Origin: an uncultured Ruminococcus sp.
Lineage (GTDB): Bacteria > Bacillota > Clostridia > Oscillospirales > Ruminococcaceae
Length of the DNA stretch: 18,777 nt
Assembly: GCF_937915125.1 (NCBI RefSeq)
Contig: NZ_CALDMP010000092.1
Span: 1 to 18,777, forward strand
Direction: 5' to 3'
A program made the translations under genes and the position numbers. Below, piece by piece: positions 7,952 through 14,811 of this stretch. The notes under the pieces are model-generated. The model saw nothing but the letters and a program-made list of their open reading frames with translations, had not been told where the DNA came from and did no database searches. The first letter of the stretch is position 1. Each line of letters opens with the position of its first letter.

Positions 7952-10909
7952 TTACTGAACTTCCGGCAGAGATGTTACCAGGTGTACCAGGAACTTCAGC
8001 AGAGAAATCGCATCATCCTGTGTGATCTCACCGTTCTGATCGAAGCAGTCAGCGTTCTTGTTTGCCTGATCATTGAAGGATACAGCACCAGCAACCTTCT
8101 TATTCAGCAGAACTGCGTCAGTAATATCTACACGACCATCCAGGTTTGTATCACCCAGCAGTGTGTTAGATTCACCCTGATCTGTGCTGCCTTCTGTAGA
8201 CTTTGTTGTTGTCTCAGTTGTTTCAGTTGTCTCAGTTGTTTCAGTTGTCTGAGAAGCAGTAACAGTAATGGTTGCGGTTGCAGTGTTTCCAGCAGCATCC
8301 TTTACGGTTACAGTGGTCTCACCTTCAGCAACACCAGTTACAACACCGTTCTCATCAACAGTAGCGATAGACGGATCAGCAGACTCAAATGTGCAGCCAT
8401 CCTTGTTCGGCTTCAGAGCACCTGTCTCACCAACTGCAACAGTCAAATCTTCCGGTGTTACCTTCAGATCTTCAGTAACATCGCCGCCATCAACCGGCAT
8501 ATCCGGATACAGTTCATACATAGTACCCAGAGCCATCATGATGTCGCCAGCATGCCAGAATCTGTGGAGTGTGAAGTAGTAGTTATCGCAGTTGCCGTCC
8601 TTCTCATAATAAGACAGAGCTTCCAGATACATGGGACTGTTCTTATAGTTCGAACGGATATCTACGAATGCAACACCATTCTTAACTGTATCACCATTCG
8701 GCATGGTACCAGTGTAGCGAGATGCATCCAGAGTCTTGCCCTCACCATTCTGTGTAGAACCATCCGGCAGAGCCAGCTTTGTATTCCACAATCTCGGCAG
8801 GTTTGTATTGTGATCGTTTACACCCAGACCGATGTCATCACGATACTTGTTCCACTCTCTGTCGAGGAGTTCCTTAGCCAGATAGAGACCCTGCTTAGCC
8901 AGCTCATCAGAGCTTGTGGAAGCAGCAGCAGATCTGCCCTCATAAGAAGCCTTGGCAGCATCAATATCGCTTGTAGCAACGCCCTTTGCCTTTGCATAGT
9001 AGATCAGAGAGTTTGCCAGAGAAGATACGCAGCCCAGGTCACCGTCGCCATAGCCAACGATGGTGCAGGTCAGACCAGTGTTTTCCTGATACTTGCCGGT
9101 CCATGTCTGCGGCTGACCCTGCCAGATCAGGCTTGACGGGATGGAGAAGGAAATACCATCATCAGTTACGCCCTGAGACAGATCCGGAACAGTAAAGGTA
9201 GACTTCTGGGTGTCATACGGCTCATAGTAATCCTGGAATTCCTTGGTTGCATTTGCAGTACCCAGGATGGTGTTGTCCATGAACCAGCCAACCCACTTGT
9301 CCAGGATGGTTTCCAGAGCCTGAGACAGAGTCATGCCAGTCTGTGCGATCTGCGGATCATCACCGTTTTCAACCTTAACAATGTAGTACAGTTCTGCCAG
9401 ACGCTGAACAGCCCATACCTGGTTACCGATCCAGTGGTTGGAACCCGGGTCAGCATATACCGGGTGTTCAATATAGCCCATCTTGTAGAAGGTAGAAACG
9501 TCAGACGGAATCTGCTCATAACGACCCTTCCAGGAGTTGGTGCATCCGCCGGCGATGGGACCGTCATTAGACAGCAGCCACAGATACAGTTCGATCTGTC
9601 TCTCCAGAGAAGTGGTATAGTCATCAGTTGCGCCCTGAGACTTCATGCCAGCATTCAGCTGATCATCATTCACCAGAGCGTATGCAGCCAGCGGGTTCTG
9701 ATAGAATTCGTGCATATGAGATGCACCGATCTGCCATGCCCAGCTGCCATCGATTGCGCCGCCCCAGGAAGTATACCAGTTCATCAGGTAGTGCTTGCCG
9801 TTATCAGAGCCGCCGCCGTTCCACTTGCCCTTGCCTTCAAGAGATGTGCCGATTTCCTTGTAGTACTTATCGTACATATTGTTACGGCATTCGTCACCCA
9901 TCTTACCAGCCAAATCAGAAATTTTCTGAGATCCGCCCCACTTGGAGTCAACAGACTGATCGCCGACGCCCCATCTGTTTGCAGCGTAAACAGCCTGGAT
10001 TGCACGGTCTTCTGCGTCCGGTGCGTTGGTATAAGACCACTGCTCAGCCGGACTTGCTTCTGTGTTGAAGAATCCCTTCATACCGCCGTTTCCATTAATA
10101 CCATATTTTCCATGTAAATCTACGCAGGCATGGGGAATCGTTTCCCAGCAGGATTCCTGCTCGCCGCGCTGGAAGGTATTGATCAGTGTAAAGGAACCGC
10201 CAACGCCTGTCTGCTTGCCTGTAGAACCGTTTGCACTGCCGAAGCCGTACCAGTCATCTACGTCAGCCAGCCAGTGCATCAGGTACAGCCCCTTATCAGA
10301 GCCGTAAGATGCACAGAAATATTCATGAATCGGGTTCTTTGCGGTGTTGCCCTGTGCCATGTCTGTCGGGTACATTTCGATCTGTTCCCACTCATCGCTG
10401 TAGGTTGCGCTCAGACCGCTGCCCTTAGACATAAAGCTCTCCTGAACGTCCGGGATCATGGTAGCTTCCATGGTCTTCCATGCCTTTGCCAGATTGCCGA
10501 CTTCTTCAGTGGAAGCATCCTTTACATTCTTTACAGTAACGTTACCATGCTTTGCATCATTTACGATGTTATCACGCATTGCAGCAGTCCATACCAGATA
10601 GGACAATGCTTCTGATGTGGTTTCGTGACCGTAGTCCGGAGCCTCGATACAGAGTTCTTCTACGGAGTGATACGGAACGCCCAGACCACCGCTGACAGTG
10701 GAAGTGCTGGACATATAGCCGTTCTGCACACCGTTGGTGATAACGTCGTCATACAGCGACATGAAGCGTGCTGCATAAGAGTCATCGCCATAGGCCTCGT
10801 CCTTTGTTCTGGTGCCTGCAGCCGAAGCAGCTGTCGGCAGAACTGCTGTGCATGTCATTGCAGCAGCCAGGATTGCAGCCAGAAATGTTTTGCTTTTCTT
10901 GAATTGCAT
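7952..10909 (-). CDS. Cellulosomal GH48 exocellulase with Ig-like domain and dockerin
   Basis: A 985-residue secreted enzyme, predicted to release cellobiose processively from cellulose chain ends; GH48 enzymes are the dominant exoglucanases of cellulosomes. The signal peptide MQFKKSKTFLAAIL...ASA ends near residue 30. The GH48 module (about 38-805) shows HETTSEA (95-101) with the probable general acid Glu96, LYLMHWLADVDDWYGFG (208-224) and INTFQRGEQESCWETIPH (243-260). A bacterial Ig-like (Big_2) domain covers about 814-885, a Thr/Glu linker about 886-916, and a type I-like dockerin 917-985 that should bind a scaffoldin cohesin. No cellulose-binding module is visible. The module is longer than the roughly 630 residues of clostridial CelF, implying insertions. 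I chose ATG 10907-10909 because it starts the signal peptide and has GAGGGG 11 bases upstream; the frame stays open another 35 codons. Cel48-type naming fits but the symbol is left blank. Confidence 0.96.
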   Translation of the reverse strand: MQFKKSKTFLAAILAAAMTCTAVLPTAASAAGTRTKDEAYGDDSYAARFMSLYDDVITNGVQNGYMSSTSTVSGGLGVPYHSVEELCIEAPDYGHETTSEALSYLVWTAAMRDNIVNDAKHGNVTVKNVKDASTEEVGNLAKAWKTMEATMIPDVQESFMSKGSGLSATYSDEWEQIEMYPTDMAQGNTAKNPIHEYFCASYGSDKGLYLMHWLADVDDWYGFGSANGSTGKQTGVGGSFTLINTFQRGEQESCWETIPHACVDLHGKYGINGNGGMKGFFNTEASPAEQWSYTNAPDAEDRAIQAVYAANRWGVGDQSVDSKWGGSQKISDLAGKMGDECRNNMYDKYYKEIGTSLEGKGKWNGGGSDNGKHYLMNWYTSWGGAIDGSWAWQIGASHMHEFYQNPLAAYALVNDDQLNAGMKSQGATDDYTTSLERQIELYLWLLSNDGPIAGGCTNSWKGRYEQIPSDVSTFYKMGYIEHPVYADPGSNHWIGNQVWAVQRLAELYYIVKVENGDDPQIAQTGMTLSQALETILDKWVGWFMDNTILGTANATKEFQDYYEPYDTQKSTFTVPDLSQGVTDDGISFSIPSSLIWQGQPQTWTGKYQENTGLTCTIVGYGDGDLGCVSSLANSLIYYAKAKGVATSDIDAAKASYEGRSAAASTSSDELAKQGLYLAKELLDREWNKYRDDIGLGVNDHNTNLPRLWNTKLALPDGSTQNGEGKTLDASRYTGTMPNGDTVKNGVAFVDIRSNYKNSPMYLEALSYYEKDGNCDNYYFTLHRFWHAGDIMMALGTMYELYPDMPVDGGDVTEDLKVTPEDLTVAVGETGALKPNKDGCTFESADPSIATVDENGVVTGVAEGETTVTVKDAAGNTATATITVTASQTTETTETTETTETTTKSTEGSTDQGESNTLLGDTNLDGRVDITDAVLLNKKVAGAVSFNDQANKNADCFDQNGEITQDDAISLLKFLVHLVTSLPEVQ
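8212..8247 (-). repeat. Tandem 9-bp repeats encoding the Thr-Thr-Glu linker
   Basis: Four near-identical 9-bp units, differing mainly by alternating T and C, encode the repeated Thr-Thr-Glu linker between the Ig-like domain and dockerin of the GH48 enzyme. Such arrays can change length by slippage in 9-bp steps without breaking the frame. The linker is probably flexible and may be glycosylated. Confidence 0.8.
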
Positions 10910-11094
10910 TTTAAGAAATTCCCCTCTCTGAAAGATTGAATAGAATGTAGGAATGGTTGTGCTGCTGTTCCGCACATCCTTTCTGTACGGCAGGACCCGG
11001 TGCAGAACGTGCATATCATGCAGCAGCTTAAGCTTGCTGTATCCCCCCGCACTCCGCTTTCACAAAATGCACACAAGGATACCTACTTTCATAT
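10910..11094 (-). promoter_or_regulatory. Long untranslated leader of the GH48 gene
   Basis: From the predicted start point (about 11093) to the ATG there are roughly 180 nt with no convincing coding region. It contains small hairpin-prone elements, such as the near-palindrome at 11021-11039, and the GAGGGG ribosome binding site at 10921-10926. I recognise no known riboswitch. A leader of this length could host post-transcriptional control or stabilise an abundant mRNA. Confidence 0.5.
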
Positions 11095-11099
11095 CAAGA

Positions 11100-11128
11100 A
11101 TTATACACCGCTTTGCAATTCCTGTCAA
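11100..11128 (-). promoter_or_regulatory. Perfect-consensus sigma-A promoter of the GH48 gene
   Basis: On the minus strand TTGACA (plus 11123-11128) and TATAAT (11100-11105) are both exact consensus hexamers with a 17-base spacer. This predicts very strong intrinsic transcription, in keeping with GH48 being one of the most abundant cellulosomal enzymes. Regulation would then more likely be by repression or at the RNA level than by an activator. Confidence 0.85.
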
Positions 11129-11411
11129 CCCTTTGCACAAATTCAGGATAGGAATTTTTATATTTTTGTAGCATTGTACAGATTCCTGTAATCCATTTTG
11201 TGCATTTTGACCCGCTTTTTTCTGGAATTGCGCATAGATTCCAGTTGATTTTCATTTTTCGTCCAACATCCCTTCTTTCTTCACCTGCCTATCACAAATG
11301 CATGGCATACTGATATCCGGTGATTTTGCGATACTATCCATCTTTTCTGACGGATTCAAATCTGCTTTTATCCATTTTTTCTACATTTCATGATATGGTT
11401 ACTTTTTATAT
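11129..11411. other. AT-rich divergent intergenic region with inverted repeats
   Basis: This stretch between the GH48 promoter and the ABC operon promoter holds no supported gene. It contains a perfect 7-bp inverted repeat CTGGAAT/ATTCCAG at 11222-11228 and 11238-11244 around a 9-base centre, which could be an operator. An 11-bp inverted pair, CAAAATGCACA at 11063-11073 and its complement at 11199-11209, brackets the GH48 promoter. Both are candidates only. Confidence 0.4.
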
Positions 11412-11440
11412 ATGACAGAGACATAATATTTTGAGATAAT
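11412..11440 (+). promoter_or_regulatory. Candidate promoter of the Gld-like ABC operon
   Basis: ATGACA at 11412-11417 and GATAAT at 11435-11440 are separated by 17 bases and each differ from consensus at one position. A weaker overlapping alternative is TTACTT at 11399-11404 with CATAAT at 11422-11427. The first would start transcripts near 11447, just before the stem-loop at 11456-11478. Confidence 0.5.
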
Positions 11441-11455
11441 AAAAAGGTAGCTGCT

Positions 11456-11478
11456 TGAAACCGGAAACAGCGGTTTCA
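11456..11478 (+). promoter_or_regulatory. Perfect 8-bp stem-loop just before the ABC operon RBS
   Basis: TGAAACCG (11456-11463) and CGGTTTCA (11471-11478) form an uninterrupted stem with a 7-base loop. It ends about five bases before AAGGAG (11484-11489). It could stabilise the 5' end of the mRNA or influence ribosome loading. No U-tract follows, so it is not a terminator. Confidence 0.55.
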
Positions 11479-11495
11479 GCGGAAAGGAGTGTCAT

Positions 11496-12551
11496 ATGGT
11501 TGAAATTCAAAATCTGACCAAATATTATGGAAATAAGGCAGCGCTCAAAGGCGTCAGCTTTACCATAAAAGAAAATGAAGTGCTGGGCTTTCTGGGACCC
11601 AACGGTGCCGGAAAATCCACTACATTAAATATCATGGCTGGCGTCATTCCGTCCACTGGCGGAACTGTACGCATCCAGGGCTATGATATTGCCCAGCAAC
11701 CGGTAAAGGCAAAGCGATGCATCGGCTTTTTGCCGGAGATCCCGCCAGTCTATCCGGATATGAAAGTGAAAGAGTATCTGTATTTTGTGGCTGGACTAAA
11801 AGGTATCCCGGCGGCAAAGCGAAAAGGTGAAGTAGAACGCGTCATGGAACGGCTGAAGATCACCGATGTCCAGAAACGGCTCATCCGCAACCTGTCCAAG
11901 GGTTATAAGCAGCGTGTGGGATTTGCCCAGGCATTACTGGGAGATCCGCCTGTGCTGATCCTGGACGAGCCCACAGTTGGTCTCGACCCCACACAGCTCA
12001 TGGAAGTGCGCAATCTGATCCTGGACCTCAAGCACAATCATGCCATCATCCTCAGTTCGCACATTCTGGGAGAGATCAGCGCTGTCTGCGACCGGATCGT
12101 TGTCATCAATCATGGAGAGATCAAAGCAGACGACACCATTGAAAATCTGGAGGAGAATCAACAGACAAACACGGTGCTTCGTCTGAAAATCCAGGGCAGT
12201 TCCCGTGAAGTGCCGAAAATTGCACGCAGCGTAGACGGCGTCATGCGTGTGGACAACATCCAGTTCGTCAAGACCGGCGTTTATACTTATGATGTGGAGA
12301 TCGAAAATGATTCCGTGCGCAATGCCCTTCTGTCCGCACTGCTCCAGCATGGACTGGAAGTGCTGGAAGTCTCCGCCGAAAAGAAAAATCTGGAACAGGT
12401 ATTTGTCAAGTTGGTCAACCAGCCCACAAAGCGTGCCAGCCTCCAGGATCTTCTCAACGAGATGGATGCCGAAGCTGAAGCAGAAAATACCGCTGCCGGG
12501 TCTGAGCCTGACGCAGAAGAACAATCAGACACCGCAGAAGAGGAGGAATAA
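11496..12551 (+). CDS. ABC transporter ATP-binding protein, GldA-like
   Basis: A 351-residue cytoplasmic ATPase expected to power the ABC-2 permease encoded next. Walker A is GPNGAGKS (34-41), the signature is LSKGYKQR (133-140), Walker B is VLILDEP with catalytic Glu (153-159), and the switch His is His189 in SSHIL. After the nucleotide-binding domain (about 1-220) comes an accessory domain (about 225-310). The last 30 residues form a very acidic, disordered-looking tail rich in Glu, Asp and Ala. AAGGAG lies six bases before the ATG. It resembles the ATPase of Bacteroidetes Gld-type gliding systems and many Firmicutes ABC-2 exporters. The downstream GldG-like gene favours the Gld-type assignment. 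The substrate is unknown. Confidence 0.9.
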   Translation: MVEIQNLTKYYGNKAALKGVSFTIKENEVLGFLGPNGAGKSTTLNIMAGVIPSTGGTVRIQGYDIAQQPVKAKRCIGFLPEIPPVYPDMKVKEYLYFVAGLKGIPAAKRKGEVERVMERLKITDVQKRLIRNLSKGYKQRVGFAQALLGDPPVLILDEPTVGLDPTQLMEVRNLILDLKHNHAIILSSHILGEISAVCDRIVVINHGEIKADDTIENLEENQQTNTVLRLKIQGSSREVPKIARSVDGVMRVDNIQFVKTGVYTYDVEIENDSVRNALLSALLQHGLEVLEVSAEKKNLEQVFVKLVNQPTKRASLQDLLNEMDAEAEAENTAAGSEPDAEEQSDTAEEEE

Positions 12552-12557
12552 CGACGC

Positions 12558-13289
12558 ATGTTTGCACTATATAAAAAGGAGTTACAGAGCTACTTCCTGT
12601 CTCCCATCGCTTATTTTGTCATTGCCTTCTTTATGGCAACCTTTTCCCTGACCTTCATCATGGATATCGGAAATGTTTCCTCATCTACTTATGAGTTCTC
12701 ATTTTCCAGCATCTATTATGTGAACATCTACTATTTCATCTTCCTGCTGCCGCTTCTGACCATGCGTGCATTTTCGGAAGAGCGAAAGAACGGCACGGAG
12801 ACTCTCCTGCTTTCCAGTCCCCTGAACGTGACGCAGATCGTCCTTGCAAAATTTCTTGCAACGGCAACCGTCCTGCTTATTATGCTCGCTGCATCCCTGT
12901 TTTATCCCATTCTGACCTCCATTTATGGACGTGTTGTCTGGTCCAGCCTGATCTGTACTTATATTGGCTTCTTCCTGTTCGGTCTGGTCTGCATTGCACT
13001 GGGCATTTTCATTTCCTCTCTGACAGAAATGCCCCTGCTTTCCATTCTCATGAGTGAGCTCGCCATGCTGCTCCTGCTGCTGATGGACAACATGAGTCAA
13101 AACGCATTTCTCTCCAGCATTCCGGTTTTGTCCGACGTGGTGAGCTGGTTCTCCAATCAGACAAAATTTTACGTATTTTCGCAGGGCTTGCTGCAATTCT
13201 CCGATTTGCTGGGCTATATTACGGAAATTCTCGTGTTCCTGATCTGGACGATTATTTCCATCGAAAAAAGACGCTGGAGCCGGAGGTAA
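12558..13289 (+). CDS. ABC-2 type permease, GldF-like
   Basis: A 243-residue integral membrane protein with about six predicted helices (roughly 14-38, 53-72, 90-115, 128-153, 156-175 and 217-236). The segment after helix 2, RAFSEERKNGTETLLLSSPL, is the characteristic cytoplasmic coupling motif of GldF/NosY-like ABC-2 permeases. It starts six bases after the ATPase stop, with GAGGAGG located in the end of that gene, so the two are co-translated. It should form the transmembrane path for the ATPase and cooperate with the GldG-like protein encoded next. Nothing in it indicates a substrate. Confidence 0.88.
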   Translation: MFALYKKELQSYFLSPIAYFVIAFFMATFSLTFIMDIGNVSSSTYEFSFSSIYYVNIYYFIFLLPLLTMRAFSEERKNGTETLLLSSPLNVTQIVLAKFLATATVLLIMLAASLFYPILTSIYGRVVWSSLICTYIGFFLFGLVCIALGIFISSLTEMPLLSILMSELAMLLLLLMDNMSQNAFLSSIPVLSDVVSWFSNQTKFYVFSQGLLQFSDLLGYITEILVFLIWTIISIEKRRWSRR

Positions 13290-13295
13290 GTTAGC

Positions 13296-14774
13296 ATGAG
13301 TCAAGATACAAAAAAAGAACAGAAATTCCGTAACTGGAAAAATACCAAATTTGCAAGCATGGCATGGATCCTGGCGATCCTGGTTCTTGCAATTGCAATT
13401 ATACTGAACATGATCGTGGCACGGCTGGACTTCAGTTGGGATATTTCCCCGAACAAGCAGTATTCCCTGAGTTCCACCACGGAATCCTATCTGGATCAGT
13501 TGGATCAAGACAACGTTTCTGTGGATTTCTATGTGCTGGTAGAAGAAGAAGAACTGGAAAACAGTCTGGATTCTCTCACTCTTTACCGGGCGCTGCAGGC
13601 ATACGATGCCCACAAAAGTATCAATCTGATCTGGGTAAATCCGGATACGGATACCAAAACCATGGAAAAGATCAACAGCGACAATGCATTCACCCTTTCC
13701 ACTGGTGATATGGTGTTTGTGTGCAATGATACCAAGCGGCGTGTCCCCGGCAGTTCCATGTATGTCACTTATACCGATGATGAAGGCAACACCACCGGTG
13801 AGGACTTTACCGGTGAAAATCTGATCACCGGTACAATCAAAGGTGTAGTGGACGATTTCACACCCACAATTTACTTCCTGAGCGGTCATGGGGAAAAATC
13901 TCTGAAGCAGTATACGAAATTCACCACTAATCTGACAAACTATAATTACGCTGCCAAGGAACTGAACCTTTCTGAAACAGACAGCGTTCCGGATGATGCT
14001 GCACTGGTACTAGTGGCAGCACCTACCGCAGATATCACAGATCAGGAAGTGGAAAAGCTGGACGCCTATCTAAACGAAGGCGGCAATATCAGTCTGCTCA
14101 TGTCCCCTAACGGCGGTTCCTTTGCGTACACCAATCTGGAACAGATCATGGAAGACTACGGCTTCTATATGGACTATGACCGTGTGTATGAAACCAATTC
14201 CAGCTATCACATTTCCGGTGACAACACTACAATTCAGTGCGAACTGAACGAACTGGAGGACGACAGCGATGCAGCAGATCTGACCTCGGCTCTGCTCAAC
14301 GAGGGATTGTATACCTTCATGCCGGAATCCCGCAGTTTCCGCTACTTTGATGAAAACGGCAGATATACCATTGCCCCCCTGATCACAACCTATGAAAGCG
14401 CTGTGGGCGAACCGTATGGCGGCGTCAGCGATGACCCGGAGGAAATGGACGGCAATCTGATGCTGGCGGCATACTCGCAGAACAACGCCCGGAACGAATC
14501 CAAAATGGTGGTATTCGGCAACGCGGAATTTATTGACGATGAACATGTCAGCAATGAAACGGTGATCATTCCGGTATACTTGTTCCTGAGTACCATCAGC
14601 TGGATGTATGATAGCGATGTGGATATGCAGATCGCCGAAAAGACAACCAGTTATGACTATATCGCACTTCAGACAGAGACTTTTGCAAAGGGACTCATGG
14701 TGGTTCTGACCATTATCCCGGTAGTGATCATGGCAGTTGGCGTGGGCGTATGGATCAAGCGCCGCAATTCCTGA
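13296..14774 (+). CDS. GldG-like ABC transporter auxiliary membrane protein
   Basis: A 492-residue protein with one N-terminal helix (about 22-46), a large extracytoplasmic region and one C-terminal helix (about 463-487), ending in a basic KRRNS tail. After the first helix, DFSWDISPNKQYSLS matches the conserved opening of GldG/ABC_transp_aux domains, and YFLSGHGEKSL matches the conserved GHGE block. A later stretch (VVFGNAEFIDDEHV) is also family-like. In Bacteroidetes GldA, GldF and GldG form an ABC complex needed for gliding in some species. In Firmicutes the role is unestablished. It begins six bases after the permease stop with GGAGG inside that gene. Its outer domain is the part most likely to define what the complex handles. 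Confidence 0.85.
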   Translation: MSQDTKKEQKFRNWKNTKFASMAWILAILVLAIAIILNMIVARLDFSWDISPNKQYSLSSTTESYLDQLDQDNVSVDFYVLVEEEELENSLDSLTLYRALQAYDAHKSINLIWVNPDTDTKTMEKINSDNAFTLSTGDMVFVCNDTKRRVPGSSMYVTYTDDEGNTTGEDFTGENLITGTIKGVVDDFTPTIYFLSGHGEKSLKQYTKFTTNLTNYNYAAKELNLSETDSVPDDAALVLVAAPTADITDQEVEKLDAYLNEGGNISLLMSPNGGSFAYTNLEQIMEDYGFYMDYDRVYETNSSYHISGDNTTIQCELNELEDDSDAADLTSALLNEGLYTFMPESRSFRYFDENGRYTIAPLITTYESAVGEPYGGVSDDPEEMDGNLMLAAYSQNNARNESKMVVFGNAEFIDDEHVSNETVIIPVYLFLSTISWMYDSDVDMQIAEKTTSYDYIALQTETFAKGLMVVLTIIPVVIMAVGVGVWIKRRNS

Positions 14775-14811
14775 TACAATGCGCTGAACTTTTTATGAGG
14801 AGGCAGATCAT

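Noticed and set aside
7982..9136. Long plus-strand open frame of about 384 codons opposite the GH48 gene
   Set aside because: It is Cys- and Ser-rich shadow sequence opposite a well-supported catalytic, Ig-like and dockerin coding region, and no promoter or ribosome binding site supports it.
10910..11014. Upstream in-frame extension of the GH48 gene by 35 codons from the ATG at 11012-11014
   Set aside because: It would bury the signal peptide inside the protein and lacks a Shine-Dalgarno site, while the ATG at 10907-10909 starts a textbook signal peptide and has GAGGGG upstream.
10910..11094. Known riboswitch or T-box in the GH48 leader
   Set aside because: I could not match any conserved riboswitch core or T-box sequence; only small unclassified hairpins are visible.
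12699..13889. Long minus-strand open frame of about 396 codons opposite the permease and GldG-like genes
   Set aside because: Its translation is rich in His, Gln and Cys with no recognisable domain, and it lies opposite two clear, well-spaced operon genes with good ribosome binding sites.
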